A stretch of DNA of 64,000 nucleotides. Source: AC-43 sp963728855. GTDB taxonomy: Bacteria > Actinomycetota > Actinomycetes > Mycobacteriales > Micromonosporaceae. Positions 46,009 to 55,075 of this stretch are shown here, in pieces (positions within the stretch are counted from its first letter, which is position 1; each line of letters begins with the position of its first letter). The stretch lies in assembly GCA_963728855.1 (NCBI GenBank), contig CAVSLN010000013.1, positions 1-64,000 on the forward strand. Direction: 5' to 3'. The notes beneath the pieces were generated by a model. The model was not told where the DNA came from, did not search any database, and worked only from the letters and a program-made list of their open reading frames with translations. A program made the translations under genes and the position numbers.

Positions 46009-48549
46009 TCAGCCGACTGTGATCTTGTCGAGGTTGGGGCCGCCGTTGGCCGTGGTGGCCGCCAGGCGGATGGTGTTGGTACCGGCCACGAGTGGCGCGG
46101 TGAACGTCACCGTGGTCCAGGTGTCCCAGTCCGTCGTGGCGTTGAACGCCTGCCCCGCCACGACGGTCGTACCGTTGACGGCGAGGTCCATCGGGCGGTT
46201 GGTGGCGGTGCCGTTGGCGAACCGGATCACCACCGGCGCCGGACCCGCGGCCGTCGCGTTGACCGCGAACTCGACGTAGGAGCCGGTGATGTTCGTGTAG
46301 TCCACGAAGCCAGTGCCGGTGTAGTTAAGGTGGTTGGTCGCGACCGTGCCCTGGGAGATGGTGGCGTCCTCCGCCTGGTAGTCCACAGGGGACGGTCCAC
46401 CTGAGACGGTGAGGTCCAGGTAGTCGAGGTTCGGGTTGCCGCCCGCCGTCGTCGCGGTGACCCGGACCGTGTTGGTGCCGGCGTGCACCGCGGCGCTCAG
46501 CGTCTTCACCGCCCACGTATCCCAGTTGGCCGTCGGCGGGAACGAGCCGGCCGCCGCGACCACCGTCCCGTTGACGCTGATGTCGGCCGGCCGGTCGGTC
46601 GTGGTGCCGTTGGCGTAGCCGAACTTCAGGGTCGCCGTACCGGCCGTGGTCGCGTTGACCGTGAACTCCACGTAGGACCCGGCCACGTTGTCACCGTTGA
46701 CGTACCCGGTGCCGGAGTAGCCGGTGTGGGTGGTCTCCAGGACCCCCTGCGAGATGGTGGCGTTCTCCGCCTCGTACCGCCCGGGTGGCGGTCGGGTCGC
46801 GGCGCCGGCGTAGGCCGAGCCGATCCACGCCTCGTCCACCCGCCACCGTGCGATGCCCTGGTGGTTGACCTTCTCTAGGCGTACGTGCCGGGCGGTTGTC
46901 CTGGGCACGTCGATGATCTGCACGCCCCGCGCGTTCGGCAGGGTACCCGACTTGATCTGCGTCCAGGTGGTGCCGTCGTTGGAGGTGTAGACACGGTAGT
47001 CGCGCACCCGCGCCGACCCGGATGACGGATACACCGTCGAGTCCTCGCGCTGGTTGATCCCGATGTACTGGACCGGCTGGGCCGAGCCGAGGTCGAACCG
47101 CAGCGACACCGGCTCGGCCGTACCGGCGTCCCAGTACGTCAGGTAGCTCCCGTCGGCGCCGGCCGATGCCGGGTGTCCGCTGGCCGAGGCGCTCGCGCTC
47201 ATGGTGTAGCTGGACGGCGGGACGATACCCGCACGGCCGTTCGTGACGACCTTGAACACCGTGTCGTAGGTGTCCCAGCTCGAGATCCCGCTCAGCGTCA
47301 GGGTGCCGCCGCTCTGGGTGAAGCTGACCGCGGCGCCGGTACGCAGGTTCGTCACCGAGGACACCTGGTACGCGTTGTCCCGCAACGACAGCGTGCTGCC
47401 CGACGGCCGGTCGGTGACGTGGATGTAGTGCAGGTTCGGGTTGGTCCTGCTGACCGTGGTGACTCCGTACGCCCCGCTGTTCCAGGCGCCCGGCTTGAGG
47501 CCGCCGTTCAGGTAGCCGCCGCCCTCGGTACCGCCCAGAGACTCCCAGATCTGGTCCAGGTAACCGTTGGCGAAGTTGTTGAAGTTGACCTGGTTCGACG
47601 GGAACCTCCCGTTGACCATCGCGGTCTCCGCCATCAGTGACTTCACCGAGGACCCCGCGTTGGTGAACATCCGGCCGAGCGTCAGCTTGTAGTCCACTGT
47701 GGAGTTACTGCCGTCGTACCACCAGGCGCCGCTCGACGGGAGCTTGTAGTCCGCCTCGATCAGCCGGGGTGCCGCCGTGTAGACCGCCTGCGGGTAGTCG
47801 TACGACGGTGTCATGCCGGTCTTCTGCTCATTGCTGATCATGTCCATGATCGGTGTGTCTTCGTTGTTGTTGCTGATGGTGTAGTTCGGCCGCTGCTGGT
47901 AGATCTGCGCGTAGAGGTTGTGGTCGAGCCAGTACTGGTTGTCGTTGTCGATCCAGAACCCACCGAGGTCGGGGTACCGGTTCATCGCCTCGAGGAACAG
48001 GTCGTAGCTGTACTCGCCGAAGCCGTCCCGGGTGGTCAGGTCGACGGTGTGCCCGGCGTAGCCGGAGAAGGCCGACGAGTTGAGCCAGCTCTGCCCGGCG
48101 GACAGCCCCTGGTTCCACCACTGCGGGTCGTCGGTCATGTAGAGGATGGTGCGCATCCCGGCCGCCTTGGTGGCGGCGATCGTCTCGCCGAGGAAGTCGC
48201 GGTTGGTCCGGCAGCTGCCCGGGATGGCCGACGGCCAGGGCCGCGCGTACCCGAGCCGGCTGTGGAACGTGGCGAGCACGAGATACTGCAGGTGTAGCTT
48301 CTTCGCCTCGTTGACCCAGTAGTTGGCGTCCCAGCCACCGCTGGTGACATCGGCCTCCCATTGGCCGCAGTTGGTGTGCTGCGGTGACGTGCGCTCACCC
48401 CAGTGCAGGAAGAGCCCGCCGACCGAGTCGCGCAGGAACTGCTGGCGTGGGTTCTGCAAGTCGGCCTGGGCCGACGGTGCGCTGAGCACGAACAGCGTGG
48501 CGCCGGCGACCAGTAGCGCGCCGGCCCAGGCTGCGAACCTCCGTTTCAC
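46009..48549 (-). CDS. Secreted GH29-like alpha-L-fucosidase with discoidin and two CBM35-like modules
   Basis: 846 residues. Signal peptide RFAAWAGALLVAGATLFVLS; a TIM-barrel catalytic domain at about 30-420 with GLFLHWGERTSPQHTNCGQW, YLVLATFHSRLGY and LGGFWIDNDNQYWLDHNL (nucleophile Asp likely in WIDND). A discoidin/F5-F8 domain lies at about 450-600 (PVQYIGINQREDSTVYPSSG; ARHVRLEKVNHQGIARW), and CBM35-like modules at about 610-730 and 735-846. It should remove fucose-like residues from plant or microbial glycans. I choose the GTG at 48549 with GGGAAGGGGA upstream rather than the distal in-frame start at 48582. Confidence 0.88.
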   Translation of the reverse strand: MKRRFAAWAGALLVAGATLFVLSAPSAQADLQNPRQQFLRDSVGGLFLHWGERTSPQHTNCGQWEADVTSGGWDANYWVNEAKKLHLQYLVLATFHSRLGYARPWPSAIPGSCRTNRDFLGETIAATKAAGMRTILYMTDDPQWWNQGLSAGQSWLNSSAFSGYAGHTVDLTTRDGFGEYSYDLFLEAMNRYPDLGGFWIDNDNQYWLDHNLYAQIYQQRPNYTISNNNEDTPIMDMISNEQKTGMTPSYDYPQAVYTAAPRLIEADYKLPSSGAWWYDGSNSTVDYKLTLGRMFTNAGSSVKSLMAETAMVNGRFPSNQVNFNNFANGYLDQIWESLGGTEGGGYLNGGLKPGAWNSGAYGVTTVSRTNPNLHYIHVTDRPSGSTLSLRDNAYQVSSVTNLRTGAAVSFTQSGGTLTLSGISSWDTYDTVFKVVTNGRAGIVPPSSYTMSASASASGHPASAGADGSYLTYWDAGTAEPVSLRFDLGSAQPVQYIGINQREDSTVYPSSGSARVRDYRVYTSNDGTTWTQIKSGTLPNARGVQIIDVPRTTARHVRLEKVNHQGIARWRVDEAWIGSAYAGAATRPPPGRYEAENATISQGVLETTHTGYSGTGYVNGDNVAGSYVEFTVNATTAGTATLKFGYANGTTTDRPADISVNGTVVAAAGSFPPTANWDTWAVKTLSAAVHAGTNTVRVTATTAGGNPNLDYLDLTVSGGPSPVDYQAEDATISQGTVATNHLNYTGTGFVDYTNITGSYVEFAVNATAAGPAPVVIRFANGTATNRPMDLAVNGTTVVAGQAFNATTDWDTWTTVTFTAPLVAGTNTIRLAATTANGGPNLDKITVG

Positions 48550-48784
48550 GTGTCCCCTTCCCGAAGCTATAGATCCGATCAATCTGGTTTCCGTAATGTT
48601 TTCGGGAGTCTACGTACTGGACAGCGATCAACGGAAGGGACGGGATCGGGCTCTATTAACCCGATGATTCGGGCGGGACCGGCGACCGGACACATCGATC
48701 TATATCGGTACCTCCAGCACCAACCAGCGCCAGGAGGACACGGGCCGGACACCCGACGATGCCCGGCCACGTCGCGTTCGAGGA
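48550..48784 (-). promoter_or_regulatory. Intergenic, probable promoter region between enzyme genes
   Basis: This 235-base stretch is AT-rich compared with the coding flanks (GATCAATCTGGTTTCCG; TTTTCGGGAGTC) and separates the GH75 gene from the GH29-like gene. A promoter is likely, but I cannot name an operator. Confidence 0.35.
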
Positions 48785-50257
48785 TCAGTTGTTGCCGACG
48801 AAGTTGGTGGCCAGTTGCTGGCCGAGGCTCACCGCGGCGCTGTGGCTCTGGATCGGCGAGACCCGCTGCGAGCCCTGGAAGACGATGTACGTCACGCCGG
48901 AGTCCACCCCACCCGTGCTCGGGTCAGGGTCGATGCCGAGCGAGCTGGCGGTGGCGTACGACGCCTCCCCGATGATCTGGTTCGGGCCGGTGTCACCGAC
49001 CACGGCGTACTCCACCTGGTTGTTGTAGATCACCGCGACCACGGTGCCGCACCCGATGTTGTAGTTGGTGTAGTTCCAGATGCTGCTGGTACTGGGTACC
49101 ACGACGTAGGGCAACTGCGCCGCGTTGAGCGGTCCGCCGGTGGACGCGTGGCAGAACGTGTCGTTCTGGAAGCAGCAGTCGGTGTTCTCGTCGCAGACGC
49201 CGGTCACCCGGACACCGTCACAGTCGATGTCCATGTCGGCCTTCCAGAACACCGCGCCGGTCTTCTGGCACACCGCCACGGTCGCCGAGCCCGAGTCCGA
49301 GTCGGTCTTGTACTTGCCGTTGGAGATCTGGTTGCAGGTGGTCACCTTGGCGAGCAGGTCGGCCGCCGTCGGTCCACCGCCGCCCCCGCCGCTGCCGCCG
49401 ACGCTGAGCTTGTCCACGTTCGGACCGCCGTTCGCGGTGGTCGCGGTCGCCCGGACCGTGTTGGTACCGGCGTTCAGCGTCGCGGTGACCGATGCCGTCG
49501 CCCAGGTGTCCCAGTTGGTCGTGGGGTTGAACGCGAGTGCACTGGCCACCACGGCACCGTTCACCGTGACGCTCATCGGACGGTTGGCCGTGGTTCCGTT
49601 GGCGTACCGGATCGTGAGGCTGGTCGACCCGGCCGCCGCGGCGGTGACTGACCACTCCACATAGGACCCGGTGACGTTCGCGTAGTCGACGAAACCGGTA
49701 CCGGTGAAGCCGGTGTGGTTGCTCGCCACGGTGCCCTGCGAGATGGTGGCGTCCTCGGCCTGGTAGTCGGTGGCCGGCGCGGACACGTCGAAGTCCAGGA
49801 AGTCCACGTTGGGTCCGCCGCCCGCCGTCGTCGCGGTGGCCCGGACGGTGTTGGAGCCGGCGTTGACGGTCGCGGTGAAGGTCTTGGTGGCCCAGGTGTC
49901 CCAGTTCCCGGTGCCGGCGAAGGACAGGGTCGACACCACGGTGCCGTTGACCGTGATGGCCATCGGCCGGTCGGTGGTGGTGCCGTTGGCGTAGCGGATG
50001 GAGACGGTGGCGGTACCGGCGTTGGCCGCGGTGACCGTCCACTGCACATAGCTACCGGTGACATTGGTGTAGTCGACGAAGCCGGTACCGGAGAACCCGG
50101 TGTGGTTGCTCGCCACAGTGCCCTGCGAGATGATGGCGCTCTCCGCCTCGTACCGGGTGGCCGCGGCGTTGGCGGAAACCAGGGGCAGCGCCAGGCCGAC
50201 GACGAGCAGCCCGGCAAGCGGCACGGCTAAGCGTAATAACCGCCTACGTTTGGCCAT
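48785..50257 (-). CDS. Secreted GH75 chitosanase with two CBM35-like modules
   Basis: 490 residues: signal 1-31 (LRLAVPLAGLLVVGLALPLV), two CBM35-like modules at about 33-160 and 163-285, and a GH75 domain at about 295-490. The domain shows TTCNQISNGKYKTDSD, VFWKADMDIDCDGVRVTGVC (the catalytic Asp region, D-M-D-I-D-C-D-G), NYNIGCGTVVAVIYNNQVEY and VVGDTGPNQIIGEASYATA (the G-D-x-G-P loop with Glu). GH75 chitosanases degrade chitosan. The start is the ATG at 50257 with a strong AGGAGGT seven bases before it. It is the first gene of the secreted-enzyme block. Confidence 0.93.
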   Translation of the reverse strand: MAKRRRLLRLAVPLAGLLVVGLALPLVSANAAATRYEAESAIISQGTVASNHTGFSGTGFVDYTNVTGSYVQWTVTAANAGTATVSIRYANGTTTDRPMAITVNGTVVSTLSFAGTGNWDTWATKTFTATVNAGSNTVRATATTAGGGPNVDFLDFDVSAPATDYQAEDATISQGTVASNHTGFTGTGFVDYANVTGSYVEWSVTAAAAGSTSLTIRYANGTTANRPMSVTVNGAVVASALAFNPTTNWDTWATASVTATLNAGTNTVRATATTANGGPNVDKLSVGGSGGGGGGPTAADLLAKVTTCNQISNGKYKTDSDSGSATVAVCQKTGAVFWKADMDIDCDGVRVTGVCDENTDCCFQNDTFCHASTGGPLNAAQLPYVVVPSTSSIWNYTNYNIGCGTVVAVIYNNQVEYAVVGDTGPNQIIGEASYATASSLGIDPDPSTGGVDSGVTYIVFQGSQRVSPIQSHSAAVSLGQQLATNFVGNN

Positions 50258-50565
50258 GGGCAGACCTCCTGACGCAAACTGTTAGAGAGACTTCCTATTA
50301 ATGGCTCTCGATGCTAGGCGCGCCGCTCGGGTGCGGTCAAGATGGCCGGTAGATACTAACTAATGTCGATGGACTCAAGGTGAATTCCGATAGATGGTCC
50401 CGGCCTGCGACGATTTCTCGGAGTTGCCGCACCGGCTACCTGGGGTCATCGGATGACTTATTCTTCGATATATTTACGTATCTGAAAGCCATGTCGGAGG
50501 CTACCGCACTCCTTGCTCCAGATCCACTGCTGCTGAATGCTAGCGCCTTGGTGCCCGCGGCGCCG
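50258..50565 (-). promoter_or_regulatory. Promoter region of the GH75 gene
   Basis: A 308-base gap between ureD (3' end) and the GH75 gene start. An AT-rich partial palindrome at 50281-50301 (GTTAGAGAGACTTCCTATT) lies just upstream of the ribosome site and could be a repressor operator of the secreted-enzyme regulon. This is a guess from shape only. Confidence 0.3.
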
Positions 50566-51288
50566 TCACGTGCCGCAGCGCCCTCCGCTGAGGTAGCCCC
50601 GCAGCGTGTGCGCGTCGGGCGCCGTGGCACAGACCAGCGTGCCCGGGCCGGCGAGTGGCATCCGTACGGCGGTCGGACCGAGGACGTGTGGTGCCTCCGC
50701 TGTCCCGACGGTGAGCAGGGACCCGGTCGCCTTCGCGGCACCGAGTACGGCCGGCCCGTCCCACCCGCCGGCACCGTCCCCGATGGACAGCGACTGGCGC
50801 AGGAGCGTCCGGTCGCCGTACCGCACCGAGGTGCTGACCGTGGCCGCGCCGGACGGCTCGCCGTACCGGCCGCAGACGAGCTCGTCGCGCCACCGGAGCG
50901 TGGCGCCTTCGTCGAGGTCGACGGTCGCGACGGTGACGTGGTGGCAGCCGGCCGCGGCGACGGTCGGTTCGGGAAGCCAGGCCAGCGAGCCGCCGGTCGC
51001 CACGGTGGCCGCGACCTCGAACCGCGACGGCGTACCGGTCCTCGCCGGCAGGGCGACCGACGCGGCGACGGTCCGTACACACAGGGTCGCGCCCGTCCCG
51101 ACCTCGATGTCCAGGCGCAGCCGGTCGCCGCCGAGCGGACCGGCGGCCCCGCCGACCAGATACACCACCGCCGTACCGGTCCGGCTCGGGACCTGGCGCA
51201 GCACGAGTGGTGCCTCACTGCGCAGGCGGGCCAGCCGGGTGCCACCCCGTCCGTCGACGTCGGCACATATCCGGGCGTGCGCATCCAT
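50566..51288 (-). CDS. ureD: UreD, urease accessory protein
   Basis: A 240-residue UreD/UreH protein, required with UreF and UreG for nickel insertion into urease. Conserved blocks are PLVLRQVPSRTGTAVVYLVG, GGAAGPLGGDRLRLDIEVG and the segment HHVTVATVDLDEGATLRWRD with ELVCGRYGE. Its ATG overlaps the ureG stop (TGATG). It is the last gene of the urease operon and has no hairpin clearly following it. Length and motifs are typical, so it should be functional. Confidence 0.93.
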   Translation of the reverse strand: MDAHARICADVDGRGGTRLARLRSEAPLVLRQVPSRTGTAVVYLVGGAAGPLGGDRLRLDIEVGTGATLCVRTVAASVALPARTGTPSRFEVAATVATGGSLAWLPEPTVAAAGCHHVTVATVDLDEGATLRWRDELVCGRYGEPSGAATVSTSVRYGDRTLLRQSLSIGDGAGGWDGPAVLGAAKATGSLLTVGTAEAPHVLGPTAVRMPLAGPGTLVCATAPDAHTLRGYLSGGRCGT

Positions 51289-51962
51289 CAGCGAAGCTGC
51301 CGCCGTACCCAGTCGGCGACCGGCGTGGCGTACTGGTCCTCGGTGATGGAAAGGAAGACGGTCGGCAGGTCGCCCCGGCGGGCGCGCGCGTCCCGGTCCA
51401 TGACCGACAGGTCGGCTCCGACCATCGGCGCGAGATCGGTCTTGTTGACGACGAGCAGGCCCGCGGCGGTGACTCCCGGCCCGCCCTTGCGCGGTACCTT
51501 GTCACCACCGGCGACATCGACCACGAAGATCTGGTGGTCGACCAGGCCCTTGCTGAAGGTGGCGGTGAGGTTGTCCCCGCCGCTCTCCACGAGCACCAGG
51601 TCGAGCGGCGCGAGCGCGCCCTCCAGCTCCTCGATGGCGTCGAGGTTGGCGGAGATGTCGTCGCGGATCGCGGTGTGCGGGCAGCAGCCGGTCTCCACCG
51701 CCCGGATGCGTTGCGGGTCAAGGACTCCGGCGCGTTTCAGGAAGTCGGCGTCCTCGGTGGTGTAGATGTCGTTGGTCACGACCGCGAGGCGCAGCTCGGT
51801 ACCGAGGGCGCGGCACAGGGCGGCGACGAGCGCGGTCTTTCCGGAGCCGACCGGGCCGCCGATCCCGATCCGCAGCGCCCGCTCGCCGTAGCCGGGCGCG
51901 GCGTGCGGGTCCCCCTCCGGATGAGGATGGCGGTGTGGTGTATGTGGTGTATCAGGACGCAA
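51288..51962 (-). CDS. ureG: UreG, urease nickel-insertion GTPase
   Basis: 224 residues. A His-rich N-terminus (RPDTPHTPHRHPHPEGDPH) precedes the P-loop GIGGPVGSGKTALVAALCR; further motifs are TNDIYTTEDADFL, CCPHTAIRDDIS, LVESGGDNLTATFSKGLVDH and VVNKTDLAPMVGADL. It is the GTPase that delivers nickel to the urease active site. I choose the TTG at 51962 as start, because it is the only codon giving the expected His-rich N-terminus; it overlaps the end of ureF by 11 bases. A longer in-frame reading to 52157 covers non-conserved ureF antisense. Confidence 0.93.
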   Translation of the reverse strand: MRPDTPHTPHRHPHPEGDPHAAPGYGERALRIGIGGPVGSGKTALVAALCRALGTELRLAVVTNDIYTTEDADFLKRAGVLDPQRIRAVETGCCPHTAIRDDISANLDAIEELEGALAPLDLVLVESGGDNLTATFSKGLVDHQIFVVDVAGGDKVPRKGGPGVTAAGLLVVNKTDLAPMVGADLSVMDRDARARRGDLPTVFLSITEDQYATPVADWVRRQLR

Positions 51963-52653
51963 AGAGACGCACCTCCCAGGCGGCGTGCAGCTCGGCGGAG
52001 ATGTCGGCCAGCGGGGCGGTGTCCGCGGGCAGCTGGTCCGGTGGTTGGTCGGCGACCGCGGCGGCCGTGGCGGCGACCGACTCGCACTCGCTGGCGAGGA
52101 CCGCGAGGAGGGCGTGCACCCGGTACGGGTCGAGGCCGAGCAGCCGTACGGCCGCACCGGCCGGGCCGGTCATCGTCCCGTACGCGGCGACGAGTGCGGC
52201 CTGCTCGACCGTCAGCCCGGCCGCCGCGGCGGTGAGCCCGAGCGCGACCGGGTGGTGCGGTCCGTGGGGGTGGCGGGGAGCGCGGTCGAACACGGGTGAC
52301 GGCCAGGCGGCCCGGCCGGCGCGCAGCAGCGCCCGCCCCTGCTGGCGGGAGGCGTGCCGCAGCGCGGGCGAGGCGGTACGCGCGTCCAGCTCGGCGTCGA
52401 GAACGAGGAGAGTCTCCGGGTCGGCGAGCCGGCTCGCGGCCGCGAACGATGCGGCGACCCGGCCCGTGGTGGCCAGCCGGCCGCGCAGGAACGAGGCCAG
52501 CTCGTCGAGGCCGGTGACCCGGCCGGCGGCCACCGCCGCCTCCAGCCCGCCCGAGTGGGCGTGGCCACCGGAGGGGAACCGGCCGTCGGCGAGCAGGAGC
52601 AGGGCAGCGGTGTGCACGGGAGAAGCGGTGTTCATGGGAGAGGCGGTGGTCAT
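51952..52653 (-). CDS. ureF: UreF, urease accessory protein
   Basis: A 233-residue all-helical UreF, which acts with UreD and UreG in activating urease. Typical elements are LLLLADGRFPSGGHAHSGGL, RVTGLDELASFLRGRLATTG, PHHPVALGLTAAAAGLTVEQ and the C-terminal LAVLASECESVAATAAAVAD. It starts with an ATG at 52653, five bases after the ureC stop, and overlaps ureG at its end. Spacing implies translational coupling. Confidence 0.92.
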   Translation of the reverse strand: MTTASPMNTASPVHTAALLLLADGRFPSGGHAHSGGLEAAVAAGRVTGLDELASFLRGRLATTGRVAASFAAASRLADPETLLVLDAELDARTASPALRHASRQQGRALLRAGRAAWPSPVFDRAPRHPHGPHHPVALGLTAAAAGLTVEQAALVAAYGTMTGPAGAAVRLLGLDPYRVHALLAVLASECESVAATAAAVADQPPDQLPADTAPLADISAELHAAWEVRLFAS

Positions 52654-52657
52654 CGCG

Positions 52658-54361
52658 TCAGAAGAGGAAGTAACGCTGGGCCATCGGCAGCTCGGTCACC
52701 GGGTCGGGCTCCACGACCGTACCGTCGATCCGCACCGTGAACGTGTCCGGCTCCACCTCGATGCGCGGCATCGCGCCGTTCTCCGGCAGGTCGGCCTTGC
52801 CCCGGGACCGTACGTCAGCCACGGCCACCAGCCGCCGCCGCACATCCAGCTCCAGTCCCGCCTCGAGCGCGGCCGGGGCCACGAATGCGACACTGGTCGC
52901 GGCCGGTACGGCGCCGTACGCACCGAACATCGGGCGGGGGAAGACCGGTTGCGGCGTGGGGATCGAGGCGTTGGCGTCGCCCATCTGCGCCCACGCGATC
53001 ATGCCGCCCTTCACGACGAGGTGCGGCCGGACCCCGAAGAACGCCGGGTCCCACAGCACCAGGTCGGCGAGCTTGCCCGCCGCCACCGAGCCGACCTCGT
53101 GCTCGATGCCGTTGGCGAGCGCCGCGCAGATGGTGTATTTGGCGACGTACCGGCGGGCCCGGTGGTTGTCGGCGGCCACGTCACCGGGCAGCGCGCCGAC
53201 GCGGGCCTTCATCACGTGCGCGGTCTGCCAGGTACGCAGCACCACCTCGCCGATCCGGCCCATCGCCTGCGAGTCGGAGCCGATGATGGAGATGGCACCC
53301 AGGTCGTGCAGCAGGTCCTCGGCCGCCATGGTGGACGGCCGGATGCGGCTCTCCGCGAAGGCGAGGTCCTCCGGGACGGCGGACGACAGGTGGTGACACA
53401 CCATCAGCATGTCGAGGTGCTCGGCCAGGGTGTTGCGGGTGTACGGGCGGGTGGGGTTCGTCGACGACGGCAGCACGTTGGGGTAGCCGGCCACCGTGAT
53501 GATGTCCGGCGCGTGCCCGCCGCCCGCGCCTTCGGTGTGGTATGCGTGGATGGCCCGCCCGTTGATGGCCGCCAGGGTGTCCTGTACGAAGCCGGCCTCG
53601 TTGAGCGTATCGGTGTGGATGGACACCTGTACCCCCGAGGCGTCCGCCACCCGTAGACATGCATCGATTACTGCCGGTGTAGTACCCCAGTCCTCATGTA
53701 GCTTGAAGCCGCCCGCCCCGGCCCGCAGCTGTTCCCACATGGCCTCCTCGGACACCGTGTTGCCCTTGCCCAGCAGCAGAACGTTGACCGGCCAGGTATC
53801 CATCGCCTCGTGCATCCGGGCCAGGTGCCACGCGTTGGGGGTGACCGTGGTGGCTTTGCTGCCTTCCGCCGGCCCGGTACCGCCGCCGACGAGAGTGGTG
53901 ACTCCGCCGCCCAGCGCTCCGGCCACGACCTGCGGGCAGATGAGGTGCACATGGGTGTCGATCGCACCGGCGGTGAGGATCTTCCCGTTGCCCGCGATGA
54001 CCTCCGTGCCGGGCCCGATCACCAGGTCCGGATGGACGCCGGACATGATGTCGGGGTTGCCGGCCTTGCCCAGCGCGACGATCCGCCCGTCGCGGATCCC
54101 GACGTCGGCCTTGACGATGCCCCAGTGGTCCAGCACGACCGCGCCGGTGATGACGGTGTCGAGAGCGCCTTGCGCCCGGGTGGCCCGGGACTGGCCCATC
54201 GACTCGCGGATCACCTTGCCGCCACCGAAGACGGCCTCGTCACCACCAACGCAGTGATCCTGCTCGATCTCGATGAGGAGGTCGGTGTCGGCCAGCCGGA
54301 TCCGGTCCCCGGTCGTCGGCCCGTACAACGCCGCGTACCGCGCCCGGTCGAGACCACTCAT
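52658..54361 (-). CDS. ureC: UreC, urease alpha subunit
   Basis: 567 residues, normal for UreC. The metal-binding residues are present: GAIDTHVHLICPQ (H-x-H), the carbamylated lysine in GGFKLHEDWGTTP, nickel histidines in VSIHTDTLNEAGF and IHAYHTEGAGGGH, the flap His in MLMVCHHLSSAVPED, and the Asp ligand in IGSDSQAMGRIGE. It hydrolyses urea to ammonia and carbamate in the cytoplasm. It starts with an ATG at 54361 (MSGLDRARYAALYGPTTGD); the frame is open to 54406 without similarity. It lies 69 bases after ureB. Confidence 0.97.
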   Translation of the reverse strand: MSGLDRARYAALYGPTTGDRIRLADTDLLIEIEQDHCVGGDEAVFGGGKVIRESMGQSRATRAQGALDTVITGAVVLDHWGIVKADVGIRDGRIVALGKAGNPDIMSGVHPDLVIGPGTEVIAGNGKILTAGAIDTHVHLICPQVVAGALGGGVTTLVGGGTGPAEGSKATTVTPNAWHLARMHEAMDTWPVNVLLLGKGNTVSEEAMWEQLRAGAGGFKLHEDWGTTPAVIDACLRVADASGVQVSIHTDTLNEAGFVQDTLAAINGRAIHAYHTEGAGGGHAPDIITVAGYPNVLPSSTNPTRPYTRNTLAEHLDMLMVCHHLSSAVPEDLAFAESRIRPSTMAAEDLLHDLGAISIIGSDSQAMGRIGEVVLRTWQTAHVMKARVGALPGDVAADNHRARRYVAKYTICAALANGIEHEVGSVAAGKLADLVLWDPAFFGVRPHLVVKGGMIAWAQMGDANASIPTPQPVFPRPMFGAYGAVPAATSVAFVAPAALEAGLELDVRRRLVAVADVRSRGKADLPENGAMPRIEVEPDTFTVRIDGTVVEPDPVTELPMAQRYFLF

Positions 54362-54430
54362 CGCGCCTTCCTCCGTCCTCGCCTCGCAGCCCGATGCGCC
54401 GACCACGGCGGCGCGGCGGCTGCGGTTGTC

Positions 54431-54736
54431 TCACAGCGCGCCACCACACTCACCACGGAGGCCGGGCACGATCCGGGCACCGGCCAGGGGTACGAGCGAG
54501 ACCTCGCGGGTGACCCCCGGCTCGAAGCGCACCGCGGTGCCGGCCGGTACGGCCAGGCGCTGACCCCAGGCGGCGGAGCGGTCGAAGGACAGGCCGGGGT
54601 TGGCCTCGGCGAAGTGGTAGTGCGACCCGACCTGTACCGGCCGGTCGGCGGTGTTGGTCACGGTCAGCGTGGTCACCGGCCGGCCGGCGTTGATCTCGAC
54701 GTCACCGTCGGCGTACCGGATCTCGCCGGGGATCAC
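54431..54736 (-). CDS. ureB: UreB, urease beta subunit
   Basis: 101 residues, the standard UreB length. It begins IPGEIRYADGDVEINAG and contains TVTNTADRPVQVGSHYHFAE, GLSFDRSAAWGQRLAVPAGT and the conserved end EVSLVPLAGARIVPG. It starts with GTG at 54736 overlapping the TGA of ureA (GTGA), showing translational coupling. It forms the structural trimer with UreA and UreC. Confidence 0.96.
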   Translation of the reverse strand: MIPGEIRYADGDVEINAGRPVTTLTVTNTADRPVQVGSHYHFAEANPGLSFDRSAAWGQRLAVPAGTAVRFEPGVTREVSLVPLAGARIVPGLRGECGGAL

Positions 54737-55035
54737 CGGATCGGGTGGTGCACCGTCACCAGCTTCGTACCGTCGGGAAACGTCGCCTCCACCTGCACCT
54801 CCTTCAGCATCTCGGGTACGCCGTCGAGCACCTCGGCGCGGGTGAGCACCTGGCAGCCGGTGTCCATGAGGTCGACGACCGTACGGCCGTCCCGGGCGCC
54901 CTCCAGCAGGAACGCCGTGATGATCGCGACCGCCTCCGGGTGGTTCAGCCGCAGCCCCCGGTCGCGCCGGCGCTGGGCGACGTCGGCGGCGACGTGGATG
55001 AGCAGCCGCTCCTGCTCGTGCTGGGTCAAGAACAC
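54733..55035 (-). CDS. ureA: UreA, urease gamma subunit
   Basis: 100 residues, the canonical UreA length: LTQHEQERLLIHVAADVAQR, GLRLNHPEAVAIITAFLLEG, VVDLMDTGCQVLTRAEVLDG and VQVEATFPDGTKLVTVHHP. The start is the GTG at 55035 with GGGAGGACCAG just before it. The open frame continues upstream but only into antisense of the ligase-type gene. It is the first structural gene of the urease operon, 40 bases after the LigD-type gene. Confidence 0.96.
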   Translation of the reverse strand: MFLTQHEQERLLIHVAADVAQRRRDRGLRLNHPEAVAIITAFLLEGARDGRTVVDLMDTGCQVLTRAEVLDGVPEMLKEVQVEATFPDGTKLVTVHHPIR

Positions 55036-55075
55036 CTGGTCCTCCCGTACCGCTGCGCGGGCTTCACGGCGCAGC

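Noticed and set aside
44053..46404. A 783-codon plus-strand frame opposite the GH28-like gene
   Set aside because: Same antisense artefact; no recognisable domain and no ribosome site.
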